64,000 nucleotides of DNA from an uncultured Actinomycetes bacterium (GTDB taxonomy: Bacteria; Actinomycetota; Geothermincolia; Fen-727; JACVIW01): NCBI GenBank assembly GCA_937127245.1, contig CAKZLU010000023.1, forward strand, positions 28,331-92,330, given 5' to 3'. Position 1 is the stretch's first letter. Each line of letters opens with the position of its first letter. This document shows, piece after piece, positions 1 to 8,767 of this stretch. The translations under genes and the position numbers were made by a program. The notes under the pieces were generated by a model that ran no database searches, had not been told where the DNA came from, and saw only the letters and a program-made list of their open reading frames with translations.

Positions 1-1271
1 ATGACACTTCATTTAAAAAGGCAGTTCGGTTTATCAAAAGGGCTGAATTGGTGGCTGAAAGCTGTCATGTTTTGCTGGAAGATTTTTTTGTGATGCTAAG
101 CAAATTTTCAAATGTCGATGAGGAAGAAACAGAGGAGATAAGGTTTTCCCCACAGAGAATAAATAGGGCTGATTTTGCTGGTCTTCTCTCCGCCGGCGAT
201 GAACTCTGCATAGCTTTGGAGGAACTTGCTGAGGTACTTTCCAATTTGCTTTCGTTGTTGTCTGGTCAAAAAGAACTGGCACCAGATCTGGAGTTTGTTC
301 TGCAGGATCTGGAAGGGAAGATTGGGCATACGGCTGAAATGAAAGAAAACCTTGAAACAATCCTTCACTCCGAGGATGAAAATTTTGCTTTGTGGGCGGT
401 GGTGTCAGGTTCCCTCGGGATCGAAAAGCAATCGATTCAGCGGTCGCCAATAAACGTTGGTCCCTCCCTGCGGGCGTTACTTTATGACAATTTGGATACG
501 ATTTGTATGACAAGCGCAACACTTGCTATTGGCGATTCATTTGAATTTTTTAGCAAGCGGTGCGGTCTTGATTTAATCGAAAAAGACCGGGTAAAAAAAC
601 TTGTGCTCGGCAGCTCGTTTGATTTTCACGAGCAAATGGAAATCCTCACTGTTGGCGACATGCCCGCTCCCGGTTCGCCCGATTATGAGGGTAAGCTTGC
701 GGAGGTCATAGAAAAGGTACTTTTAGCTTCAGAGGGCGGAGCTCTTGTATTATTCACAAATAAGAAGTTAATGGTTGATACTTATAAAGCCATCGAGGCC
801 GATGTTTACAAGGCGGGAATATCCCTTCTTTGCCAGATGCCGCGTTACTCGCGAAGGCGTCTTACCGAGGAGTTTATCGATAATCCAAAAGCCAGTCTTT
901 TTGGCGCCGCGAGTTTCTGGGAGGGGGTAGACGCGAAAGGCGATACTCTTCGCCTGGTGATTCTGACCAGGATTCCATTCGAGAGTCCGGGCAGGGCTGT
1001 TTTTGAAGCTCGTTGCGAGAAGCTTAAAAGCGAAGGAAGAAATGATTTCATGGAATTGAGCTTGCCATTAGCCGCTTTAAGGCTTAAACAGGGTGTAGGT
1101 AGGTTGATAAGGACGAAAAACGACAAGGGACAAGTCCTTATTCTCGACAGCAGAGTTGAGAATAAATCGTACGGCAAGCTACTTCTTAATTCTCTACCGG
1201 GCGGTAAATTGCGCGAGGTATCGCTTAGGGAATTGACAGAGGCGATTGCCGAGTTCAAAGAAAGGTCCTAA
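1..1271 (+). CDS. dinG: DinG-family ATP-dependent DNA helicase, C-terminal part (cut by window start)
   Basis: This is the C-terminal two thirds of an XPD/DinG-type superfamily 2 helicase; the frame is open from base 3, so the start lies outside the window. The late helicase motifs are visible: TSATL (motif III/IV region), the FGAASFWEGVD block (motif V) and QGVGRLIRTKNDKG (motif VI with its two arginines), followed by ILDSRV near the end. The Walker A/B half and any iron-sulfur cysteines are outside the window. Such enzymes unwind DNA with 5'-to-3' polarity and help in repair or resolving R-loops and flaps. The gene ends 13 bp before the convergent 3D-domain gene. The family is clear; whether it carries an N-terminal exonuclease domain cannot be told. 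Confidence 0.9.
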   Translation, partial: DTSFKKAVRFIKRAELVAESCHVLLEDFFVMLSKFSNVDEEETEEIRFSPQRINRADFAGLLSAGDELCIALEELAEVLSNLLSLLSGQKELAPDLEFVLQDLEGKIGHTAEMKENLETILHSEDENFALWAVVSGSLGIEKQSIQRSPINVGPSLRALLYDNLDTICMTSATLAIGDSFEFFSKRCGLDLIEKDRVKKLVLGSSFDFHEQMEILTVGDMPAPGSPDYEGKLAEVIEKVLLASEGGALVLFTNKKLMVDTYKAIEADVYKAGISLLCQMPRYSRRRLTEEFIDNPKASLFGAASFWEGVDAKGDTLRLVILTRIPFESPGRAVFEARCEKLKSEGRNDFMELSLPLAALRLKQGVGRLIRTKNDKGQVLILDSRVENKSYGKLLLNSLPGGKLREVSLRELTEAIAEFKERS

Positions 1272-1284
1272 TCAAAGAAACGTG

Positions 1285-2235
1285 CTAATCGAGGATACGC
1301 ACGGTCACGAGCCTCCTTCCGAAGGCGTATACTTCTTGGAGCGTGTCAAAGCAAAGGTCAATCCGGTTTCCTTTTATCGCGGATCCCGTATCACCCGCGA
1401 TGGCGTATCCATATCCGTCAATGTAAAGCCTCGTTCCGAGCGGAATGACTCTTGGGTCGACAGCCACAACCCCTTTCTGGGCGCGCATGCCGGTTGCTGT
1501 GCCGTAGTCAAGACCTGGCTCAAGCGGGCAGTAAGCGGTCGCTATCATTGTCAGGACTTTTCTTCCTGCTGGTTTTGTCGAATCGACCTCGTTGAGTTCA
1601 CGCATTTTTTGCTGTACCATTTGCGCGCTTGTTTCGACCGAGCTGTTGTTTCCGCCGGCTCTGGTCAGTATGGAGTTTCTTTCCTCTCTCTTTTTCTCGA
1701 GATTCTTGATCTTCTGGGTGACCTCTTCTTTTATGGTTTCGAGTTCTTTCGCGTACGTCTTCATCTCCGAGATGCTCTTTTTAAGCCTCGAAACCTCTTT
1801 CTTCATATCGCTCAATAGCCGCATGTCGTTTTGCATTATTTTCTTAGATAACTCGGCGAGGTTTAAATAATCGGTGACGTCATCGGCAGCAAGAATAATC
1901 ATGAGCTCGTTTGTCCGGCCGTTAACATAGATGCTACGCGCCCTTTCCGCAAGCGCTTTCTTCTTGTTTTTTACTCTTGTCTTCAAGGTTTCCGCTCTTT
2001 CATTCGCGCCGCGTATTTTTTCTTGGAGGATATCCAGCTTGCTTTTCAGGGAAACGATTTTATTTCTTGCGTCTCTGATCTCGCAGTCGATTCTCACAAT
2101 TTCATTGACTACCGCTCCAGGTCCGGAACTTGCGGCAGGTTCCGAAAAGACCGGGATGGAGCATGCAAGAAGAAACGCGAGAGAAACGGCAGCGGTAAGT
2201 GCGCCGCGCAGAAAAATGACGCGCAAAGAACCCAT
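1285..2235 (-). CDS. Secreted 3D-domain cell-wall protein with coiled-coil N-terminus
   Basis: The predicted 316-residue protein has a signal peptide (hydrophobic stretch ending near VFSEPAA), a long charged coiled coil (about residues 45-190) of the CwlO/EnvC type, and a C-terminal 3D domain. The three aspartates that name the domain sit in VAVDP, AGDTGSAIKG and RIDLCF, with the usual IPLGTRLYI and GYGYAI segments. 3D domains are double-psi barrels related to lytic transglycosylase MltA and to the Rpf/YabE family, so a role in peptidoglycan cleavage or remodelling outside the membrane is likely. I chose the ATG at 2235 because the signal peptide follows directly; a TTG at 2340 would add 35 residues without an SD. 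It is divergent from the HEAT-like gene. Confidence 0.8.
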   Translation of the reverse strand: MGSLRVIFLRGALTAAVSLAFLLACSIPVFSEPAASSGPGAVVNEIVRIDCEIRDARNKIVSLKSKLDILQEKIRGANERAETLKTRVKNKKKALAERARSIYVNGRTNELMIILAADDVTDYLNLAELSKKIMQNDMRLLSDMKKEVSRLKKSISEMKTYAKELETIKEEVTQKIKNLEKKREERNSILTRAGGNNSSVETSAQMVQQKMRELNEVDSTKPAGRKVLTMIATAYCPLEPGLDYGTATGMRAQKGVVAVDPRVIPLGTRLYIDGYGYAIAGDTGSAIKGNRIDLCFDTLQEVYAFGRRLVTVRILD

Positions 2236-2422
2236 GGAGCCTTTTTTCTTTTGGCTCCATTTTAGAAAACCAGATAAGTTTGATATGTCCTTTCCATCCA
2301 CAGCGGACGATATTTTATGAAATTTTGACAAAAGGGGCAAGTTCGTTGCTTCTTTGTGTCGGGATGAGCAATATCAAGGATTTGCAGAAATATTAGAATA
2401 TACTGTTATCAAGTGATCTTTT

Positions 2423-3160
2423 ATGGGACTGAAAGCGGTTTGTGTCTTTAAAAGATTTCCAGGACAGAGGTTTGACGTGGTCGATTTTAAATGTGAGAAG
2501 GTAAGAATTGCATATGCCAGGGGTGACATTGAGACCCTTTTGGAGCTTATAAGAAAGGGAACCCCTGAAGTACGCAGAGAAGCACTGTACGCTCTGGCGC
2601 AGTCGGGTTTTTCGGACGCGGGCATGGTTTTAAAAGAAATAGCGAAAAATAGATGGAACGAGCACCCCGAAACGAGGATCGTGGCGTTGCAAAGCCTGGA
2701 ATCGCTCTCCGAAAAAGACGCGTACGCAGATTTCGTGGAGGATTTTATAACGGGTGAGAGCAGGATTGTTGAGAAAGCGGCGAGAAAAATACTTTCAAGA
2801 ATCGACCCCGCGGGTTTCCCGAACAGGCTCGCAAGGCGAGGCTGCACCGATCATGGGGCGATGAACGTTTACGGAAGGTCCCGCTCGACTACCGCGATTC
2901 CTCTGATAAGGGATTTTCTTATGGATTGCGCCTCGAGGGGAGAGTTTACCGCGGGAGGAATATGGGGGAGAGTTTATGCGGGTCTAAGGGCCCTGGAAAA
3001 AATCGGGACGACGGAAGCTTTTGAAACAATCTCCCTATTTACTGATGCAGCGATGAGTCACGGGCAACCAGACGAGAAATCGATTGCCTTTCAAAGGTAT
3101 TTGAAGGTTCTTGATGCTGCCAGGTTCGCGATGGAGAAAAGGAGAGCGGATGGCTTTTGA
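2423..3160 (+). CDS. HEAT-repeat-like protein
   Basis: A 245-residue soluble protein with no signal peptide. The first half has helical repeats of HEAT / PBS-lyase type, for example GTPEVRREALYALAQSG and HPETRIVALQSLESL, spaced about 35-40 residues. The second half is also predicted helical but less regular. HEAT repeats mediate protein binding, and no enzymatic motif is seen. The start is uncertain: ATG 2423 has a poor SD, while GTG 2477 has AGAGGT five bases upstream and would give 227 residues. The gene lies between the divergent 3D-domain gene and the L,D-transpeptidase, 130 bp upstream of the latter, so it could be in the wall operon. The specific function is unknown. Confidence 0.65.
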   Translation: MGLKAVCVFKRFPGQRFDVVDFKCEKVRIAYARGDIETLLELIRKGTPEVRREALYALAQSGFSDAGMVLKEIAKNRWNEHPETRIVALQSLESLSEKDAYADFVEDFITGESRIVEKAARKILSRIDPAGFPNRLARRGCTDHGAMNVYGRSRSTTAIPLIRDFLMDCASRGEFTAGGIWGRVYAGLRALEKIGTTEAFETISLFTDAAMSHGQPDEKSIAFQRYLKVLDAARFAMEKRRADGF

Positions 3161-3290
3161 ATCAGTCGAGGAGTTGAATTTTGCTCAAGTGATATTTAAA
3201 TCTTTGAGTCCCCGAATTGAGTCGGGAATTGATAAGAAGTATTGAGTTATGGCTTAAAGATCCCGTTTTTTGAGGTTTTGAGGTGGAAAA

Positions 3291-4427
3291 TTGAAGTTCA
3301 ACGGGGCAGTGCTTGAGACCGCCGAATGGATAGCTGAAAAGAGTCTATCCAGAGTCATCCTTTTGGTTGCGTCAATTTTTCTTTTGGTGATATTTGTTGG
3401 ATTTTTTTCTTACTTAATAGGCCTGGAAATAGCCAACTCAAACGAGATTCCCCCTGGCGTGAGCGTTGCGGGCGTTGACGTCTCGAATTTGAGCAGGGAA
3501 GATGCGGTTGCCAAATGCCAGAGGGCGCTTGCTGAGGTCTCAGACAAACCCCTTACGATCAAAGTGGACGATGAGGAATACAAAATAACGCCTGCTGAAA
3601 TTGGCCTAAGGCTTGATTTTGAGAAGATGGTGGGGGAGGCCTACAGGCGCGCCTGGAAGGTCAATTTTGCAGAGAGGCTATTTCGTAGATTGATAAACAG
3701 ACCCAGGAAAATAGACGTATGGTTAATGGCTGTGAAAAATGACGATGCGCTTAAGGCGTTTGTCGAGCGTGCGCTCGCGCAGATAAACAGACCTCCCCAG
3801 AACGCTTACATTGACTTCACTTCAGGGGAACCTGTAATTGTTCCAGCCAAAGACGGAAGGTATGCGGAATTCGACCAGGTTTATGAGGCTGTCGGACACG
3901 CGATTTGCACCAAGGGAAGAACAGTACAGGTCATTGTCAAGAGAACGCCCGCGGAAATAAACGACAGTGTTTTCGGCAGATTTATCGTGATAAATCTTGC
4001 CGCTCACACCCTCACCCTGTACGAGAGAGAAAAACCGCTTGCGAGATATCCGGTAGCCTGCGGTTCAGCCGCTTATCCCTCACCCCCTGGTCAGTGGAAA
4101 ATCGTTTCCAAGCAAAAGAACCCAGCTTGGCGCAACCCTGGTACGGCGTGGGCCGCCTCGATGCCTCCTTACATTCCCCCTGGTCCCGGAAACCCGCTCG
4201 GAACAAGGGCTCTGGCGCTTAACGCGTCTGGAGTTCTTATACACGGAACCCCCTCGCCATGGTCCATTGGAAGGTCGGTTTCACACGGCTGCATAAGAAT
4301 GTACATGCGCGATGTAGAGGCCCTTTTTGAGATGGTCGAGGTGAACACGCCCGTTTACATCATAAAGTCAGCCGGAAATCCCGGATTTGACGTCACAAAA
4401 ACGCCCCCCTGGATGAGGCCGGGGTAG
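3291..4427 (+). CDS. L,D-transpeptidase (YkuD) with PG-binding domain
   Basis: A 378-residue membrane-anchored transpeptidase that forms 3-3 cross-links in peptidoglycan or attaches proteins to it. It has one N-terminal transmembrane helix (about residues 22-45), then a PG_binding_4/VanW-like domain starting at GVSVAGVDVSNLSREDA, and a C-terminal YkuD domain from about residue 230. The catalytic signature HGTP...SHGCIRM is complete, with Cys334, His332 and the upstream HG at about 319. The start is TTG, set by GAGGTGG upstream. A perfect 8-bp hairpin follows the stop. It lies among other wall genes (3D-domain protein, alpha/beta hydrolase); the substrate stem peptide cannot be told. Confidence 0.92.
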   Translation: MKFNGAVLETAEWIAEKSLSRVILLVASIFLLVIFVGFFSYLIGLEIANSNEIPPGVSVAGVDVSNLSREDAVAKCQRALAEVSDKPLTIKVDDEEYKITPAEIGLRLDFEKMVGEAYRRAWKVNFAERLFRRLINRPRKIDVWLMAVKNDDALKAFVERALAQINRPPQNAYIDFTSGEPVIVPAKDGRYAEFDQVYEAVGHAICTKGRTVQVIVKRTPAEINDSVFGRFIVINLAAHTLTLYEREKPLARYPVACGSAAYPSPPGQWKIVSKQKNPAWRNPGTAWAASMPPYIPPGPGNPLGTRALALNASGVLIHGTPSPWSIGRSVSHGCIRMYMRDVEALFEMVEVNTPVYIIKSAGNPGFDVTKTPPWMRPG

Positions 4428-4429
4428 AC

Positions 4430-4460
4430 AGCTTTTGATTTTATTCGAATCACAAAAGCT
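4430..4460 (+). terminator. Hairpin after the L,D-transpeptidase gene
   Basis: AGCTTTTG (4430-4437) and CAAAAGCT (4453-4460) form a perfect 8-bp stem directly after the stop codon. There is only a weak T-rich tail (TATCTATGTTT), so termination is plausible but not certain. Confidence 0.5.
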
Positions 4461-4671
4461 TATCTATGTTTAACCGGACTCCAAGAGTTTTTCGTTGTAG
4501 GCCTGATTGCCGCATACTGCCTTAGAAGGGATAAATAATGCAATCGTTTTCTCCCTGTCTTATAATCAATCGGAATTTTATGTCCGCGGAAGTAGGAAGA
4601 GGCTCCACCTGTTGGAAGCCTGCGGTAGGGTTTATGAGTGTTCGTTTGTTTTTCTAAAAAGGAGGTATTAA

Positions 4672-5877
4672 TTGTCGACTATTAACAGGAAATTGCTACG
4701 AGCGCTTGCCTTCGGTCTTGCCCCAACTATATTCCCCGTCTCCGCTATGGTTTCGCATGCGATAGACCTGAAAGCAAAAGAGCAAAAATATCGCAGAGAG
4801 AGGTTATTCTCAGGCGAAAGGTATCCCTATGTGGCAGCGAACGGAAACAAACCGAAATCCATGGCTGAAATCTTAGAGGAGCTCAGGTCTGTTCCCTTAA
4901 ACTCGAACATGCTCGGAGGAATATCCTCGACTCTTGTTTTCAGCATGGCTGATGTTATCCCGATGATGCTCGAATGCCGCAAGTCAACCTGCGGCGTGGT
5001 TTATAAATATCCCAGTGAATTCGAGAGGGTGGTTATAAAATCTGAGGACGGGACACCTTTATGCGCAATGGTTGGCATCCATAAAGACGGACGCAAACGC
5101 CCCGCGCTTATTATGGTCCACGGGCTTTTCGGGAGCAAAAGCGTGTGGTTTTCTCAGCAAGTTGTCTTATCCGCATATTACGGCTGGGGTTACAACGTTA
5201 TGGCTCTTGACTTGAGATTTTTCGGGGAGAGTAAGTTGTATTCGGATGCGCCGGGCACGGGCGGTTGGAAAGAGGGGCAGGATATTATTGCCGCTGCCAG
5301 ATACATGAAATCTCTGCCGGAGGTAACGTCCGTTGCCGTGATGGGAGGTAGCTACGGCGGCGCTTCAGCGATGTGTGCCGCCTATCAGAGCGAACCCAGA
5401 GATTTGATTGACGGGGGTATCATCTCCTGGGGAGGGTACGGATATATGCCCGACCAGGTCAGATTCATAAGCACCCTTCCGAAACCAAGTGAGCCCTTTT
5501 TCACTTTCTATTTCTATTTCATGGGTTGTTTCACTCTCACCCTCGGGGGCAAAGTGCTGACGTTCAGGAATTTCGAGGAATACCTTAGAAAACATTCGGC
5601 CTCGTATTACGGCGTGGACGGAGATTTCATTCTCGAAAAAAGCAGCGCTGCGCTGCACTTCGATGAGGTCAAAACGCCGCTCTTTATAATAAACTCCCAA
5701 GACGACCCGATAATTCCAGCCTCTCAAGCAAAATTCATGGAGGAGCGCTCTCGGTCCAATCCCAATATTAAGGTCTGGCTTATGGAAAGAGGGGGTCACT
5801 GCGCGTTTTCTGTTGTTGACAGGCAGTGGATGAGCCGGGTGACCCGCGGGTTTTTCAACTACTGGGCAAAAACTTGA
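4672..5877 (+). CDS. Alpha/beta hydrolase (serine esterase/peptidase-like)
   Basis: A 401-residue alpha/beta-hydrolase. The oxyanion region VHGLFG, nucleophile elbow GGSYGG (Ser227), an acidic residue in NSQDDPIIP and a late GGHCAF histidine give a complete catalytic triad in the right order. The N-terminus has a hydrophobic segment (about residues 8-28) that looks like a signal or anchor, so it may act at the membrane or outside. The family includes YheT-like and S9-peptidase-like hydrolases of unspecified lipid or ester substrates. Start TTG 4672 is fixed by a strong AAAGGAGGT seven bases upstream. A TATAAT at 4561-4566 may be its -10 box. The true substrate is unknown. Confidence 0.82.
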   Translation: MSTINRKLLRALAFGLAPTIFPVSAMVSHAIDLKAKEQKYRRERLFSGERYPYVAANGNKPKSMAEILEELRSVPLNSNMLGGISSTLVFSMADVIPMMLECRKSTCGVVYKYPSEFERVVIKSEDGTPLCAMVGIHKDGRKRPALIMVHGLFGSKSVWFSQQVVLSAYYGWGYNVMALDLRFFGESKLYSDAPGTGGWKEGQDIIAAARYMKSLPEVTSVAVMGGSYGGASAMCAAYQSEPRDLIDGGIISWGGYGYMPDQVRFISTLPKPSEPFFTFYFYFMGCFTLTLGGKVLTFRNFEEYLRKHSASYYGVDGDFILEKSSAALHFDEVKTPLFIINSQDDPIIPASQAKFMEERSRSNPNIKVWLMERGGHCAFSVVDRQWMSRVTRGFFNYWAKT

Positions 5878-5949
5878 TAAATTTTCGCTTGAGTGCTTTT
5901 TCAAACAAGCGCCGGGGCGCTTTGAATTGGTTGTAAACGAGGTTGGAGT

Positions 5950-6879
5950 TTGGAATTCTTAAAAGCCATCTTCTACCTGACAATATTTCCTGGACTTCTC
6001 ACCTGCGTCTTTGGCGGAGTCTTTGTTTGTCTGATCTGGGGTTGGGCGAACCGCAGTATCAAAAAAAGGAGAAGATGTCAGAGCGGTCAATCGAGTACCT
6101 TCACTCTCGAAAGCTTGAAATCGGAAGCGCTCGACCACATTGGGCGGGGATCCGTATACTGGGTAGGGTCGTCTGTATGTTTCGCCGCTCTCTCCTGGGC
6201 TATGTGCATTACACTGGGTGTGCTTGATGGCGATATCTTTATTCTATACGCAATCATTCTCCTATACCTGGGCGCCTCTGCCCTCTCGATTCTGCTTTTG
6301 GGGTCCCGCTCGAAAATATCTGTGGCGACCGTAATTCGTGGTGTACCACCTTGCGTTCTGATTTCCTTGATCGGAGTCCTCGTGGTTGCCTACTTTACAA
6401 CAGGTGAGCTTGCTTTGACAAAGATAAGATTGTGGCAGAATATAAACGGTCCGGTTCTTCTCTCCGCCGAGGGTGGGATTTTGCACATCATTGCCAGGGT
6501 TATGGTGTTTATCGCTTTTCTTTTGTCGGTTTGTCGGGTACTTGCGATGCAGCAAGGAAGCCGTTGTATCGCGGAGAACGGGGAAGTGTGTATGTCTCGG
6601 GATGAGCCCGAAGAAACTGACGTGCCCGATGTGCATAAACTGCTCCGGTTTTCTTTCCTGTTTCTTCTCGAGTTTTTGCTTCTCTCAGTCTTTCTGGGGC
6701 TGCCGCTTCGCCCGGAGCTGGATGCGGTTTTGAGGTTTGTGACTCTTCTGCCCTTGGTGCTTCTTACTTCGTCCATATCCGCATGTATTACAGACCAAGG
6801 AGCGAAAGCAGATTTTGCGATTGTAGGAACGGCTGTTGCGTTTGCCTCGTTTGGGATAATCTTGGTTTCGCTTGCTTGA
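5950..6879 (+). CDS. NuoH/EchB-like membrane protein (divergent)
   Basis: A 309-residue multi-span membrane protein with about eight hydrophobic helices. The first segment, YLTIFPGLL, matches the start of the complex I subunit H / hydrogenase subunit EchB-HycD family, and the overall helix spacing fits. However the conserved ARxQxRxGP loop after the first helix is replaced by a basic NRSIKKRRR stretch, and the acidic quinone-site loop is reduced to DEPEETDVPD. In the known family this subunit anchors the hydrophilic arm and makes the quinone cavity; here no NuoB/C/D/I partners exist nearby. Start TTG 5950 has GGTTGGAG upstream. It is paired with the antiporter-like gene 148 bp downstream. Function uncertain. 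Confidence 0.6.
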   Translation: MEFLKAIFYLTIFPGLLTCVFGGVFVCLIWGWANRSIKKRRRCQSGQSSTFTLESLKSEALDHIGRGSVYWVGSSVCFAALSWAMCITLGVLDGDIFILYAIILLYLGASALSILLLGSRSKISVATVIRGVPPCVLISLIGVLVVAYFTTGELALTKIRLWQNINGPVLLSAEGGILHIIARVMVFIAFLLSVCRVLAMQQGSRCIAENGEVCMSRDEPEETDVPDVHKLLRFSFLFLLEFLLLSVFLGLPLRPELDAVLRFVTLLPLVLLTSSISACITDQGAKADFAIVGTAVAFASFGIILVSLA

Positions 6880-7027
6880 GTCAATATAAAGGTGTAATCG
6901 GAAAAGGCAACAGAGCGTGAATTTTTCAGGGCACACGCGTTAGCATGAGCCTTATAACTTTAAAAGCCTCACACTATCTGTGAGCCCAGACTATTTTCAC
7001 CCGATGTTAAGAGTCAGGAGGACCAAT

Positions 7028-8650
7028 TTGACCTGGAATAATTCTGCCCTTCTGGTTGGTGTGGCGCTCTGCTTTGGCTTTTCGCTTGTTTTTTTGATAG
7101 CGGGGCGCTTTTCAAAACTTGAGGGGATGGCATCTATTGTCTATTTGCTTTCTTCGTGGGCGGTCTGCGGATTTCTTATATACGGTATGGCGGCTGGATA
7201 CTTCCCAATCCGCATGGGCTATTTCTTCGTCGATCACTTGAGATTTCCGCCAATTCTGGCTCTCCTGTTTGGCGCTTCTGCCGGTGTTTCGCTTGCTGTT
7301 TTCGACAAAACAAAAACCAAAGCCCAAAGGGGAGCCTCGATTTCTATCCCTTTGGCCGCCGGACTTGCTATTCTCGCTTTAGCTTCACGCGAGATTTTTG
7401 CCCATTTGGTTTTTCTTTTTTCCTCTACCGTTGTTGCTGGTTTGTCGCTTGCGGGTTTTGACATTGTTCGAATCCGAATAATCGGAAGACCGTTTTCCTG
7501 GTGGGTCCTTGGTGATGCCCTTACAGCCGCTGGGGGTGTTTTAGGATTCCTCATGTTGCGGGAAAGCTCGGTCATGTACAGCCCACCTCTCTTGTCTGGA
7601 AGTGCAGTCCAAACAGGAATCGTCATCTTGCTAATGCTCTCAGGTGGGTTTATACGTCTTGGAGTTTTTCCATTTTATTCCTGGACGGGAAAACTGTTCG
7701 CTTATTCAGATCAAATATGGAGGGCATTCTTTCTCGGGTGTCTTAATATCTGCCTCGGAGGATTTCGTTTAATTGCGGCATGCGTAATGGTGGCGCGCCT
7801 GATAACTGTGGACTTGACGGCGATTATGGTCTTACTCGGTCTGGCCTCTGTTATTGTCGGGACGCTTCTTATGCTCACGGCACTTGATATGGGTCGCTTT
7901 GTATCCGGTATGTACTCTTCTTTCGCCGGCGCGCTGCTCGCGGGCGTTTCGCTCTTTTCGAGGGGCTCTTTTAACGGTGGTCTCTTTTTACTTTTCACCG
8001 CGCCGGCTTTGTTCTTTTGCTCCTTTGCATCACTCAGCAAAATTGAGCGGTTTTCAGGTTTTTCCCAAATCGGAAGGAACAAGTTAGGCATCTCCAATAT
8101 GCCCGGATACTTCTTGTGCCTGGTAATCTGCGGTCTTTCGCTTGCGGGAATTCCCCCGACGGACGGTTTTATCTCGAGACTTTTACTGGTTGCATCTTCC
8201 CTGGCTCAATCATCTGGGGGATATCTTGGACTGGTCGCGTGCTTAGTTTTTATGGTCTCAATGGTTTGCGTGCTTCTGGCGTTTATACGGTTTCTTTATT
8301 TGACCTTTTCGATTGGTTTTAAACCTTCCGTTCATGCTGTAAAAAATGGATGGTCTCACCTCGGAAGTGCGGTCACTTCACTTACGGGAATTTCGCTGGT
8401 TTTCTTCGGGGTCTTTCCCCGAATGCTGTACCGCTACGTTATCTCTGAGGCGTCGAAGGCGATTTTTCCGCCTGGAAAGCAACTTCCTGCTGTCGTGTTC
8501 CGCCCTTTATCGTCCGTTTCAGAACAGGTGATAGGTCGACGTCTTTCAATGTCTTTTGACATCGCCGCAGTTGTTGCGGCGTTCGCACTGATCGGTTTGA
8601 TTTGGTATTTCTCGTCTTCGAGACTGAAGGTACGTAAAATCTTTGAGTGA
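7028..8650 (+). CDS. Proton-antiporter-type membrane protein (NuoL/M/N, HyfB/F-like)
   Basis: A 540-residue polytopic membrane protein with about 14 helices, of the Proton_antipo_M family found in complex I, energy-converting hydrogenases and Mrp antiporters. Recognisable blocks are PFYSWTGKLFAYSDQIWR (the usual lysine plus the KxxxFHxWLP-like region) and LSLAGIPPTDGFISR. The lysine normally following the GIPPT block is arginine here, and I cannot locate the glutamate expected in helix 5, so proton pumping is not assured. Start TTG 7028 is preferred over GTG 6980 or ATG 7004 because AGGAGG lies six bases before it. The gene is downstream of the NuoH-like gene and both may form a membrane-only module. 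Confidence 0.72.
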   Translation: MTWNNSALLVGVALCFGFSLVFLIAGRFSKLEGMASIVYLLSSWAVCGFLIYGMAAGYFPIRMGYFFVDHLRFPPILALLFGASAGVSLAVFDKTKTKAQRGASISIPLAAGLAILALASREIFAHLVFLFSSTVVAGLSLAGFDIVRIRIIGRPFSWWVLGDALTAAGGVLGFLMLRESSVMYSPPLLSGSAVQTGIVILLMLSGGFIRLGVFPFYSWTGKLFAYSDQIWRAFFLGCLNICLGGFRLIAACVMVARLITVDLTAIMVLLGLASVIVGTLLMLTALDMGRFVSGMYSSFAGALLAGVSLFSRGSFNGGLFLLFTAPALFFCSFASLSKIERFSGFSQIGRNKLGISNMPGYFLCLVICGLSLAGIPPTDGFISRLLLVASSLAQSSGGYLGLVACLVFMVSMVCVLLAFIRFLYLTFSIGFKPSVHAVKNGWSHLGSAVTSLTGISLVFFGVFPRMLYRYVISEASKAIFPPGKQLPAVVFRPLSSVSEQVIGRRLSMSFDIAAVVAAFALIGLIWYFSSSRLKVRKIFE

Positions 8651-8767
8651 GTTTTGAGCGTCAGGTTAAAAAATAATTCGTCTGTTTTGAAAATAATAAT
8701 GATGCGGGGTTCAGGTTATGTTCCGTTTTACTTTCCGCAAGCGCAAACAGCATATTGGAGGTAAGGG

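Noticed and set aside
8651..8767. Purine riboswitch before ade
   Set aside because: The conserved loop sequences of the purine aptamer are absent.
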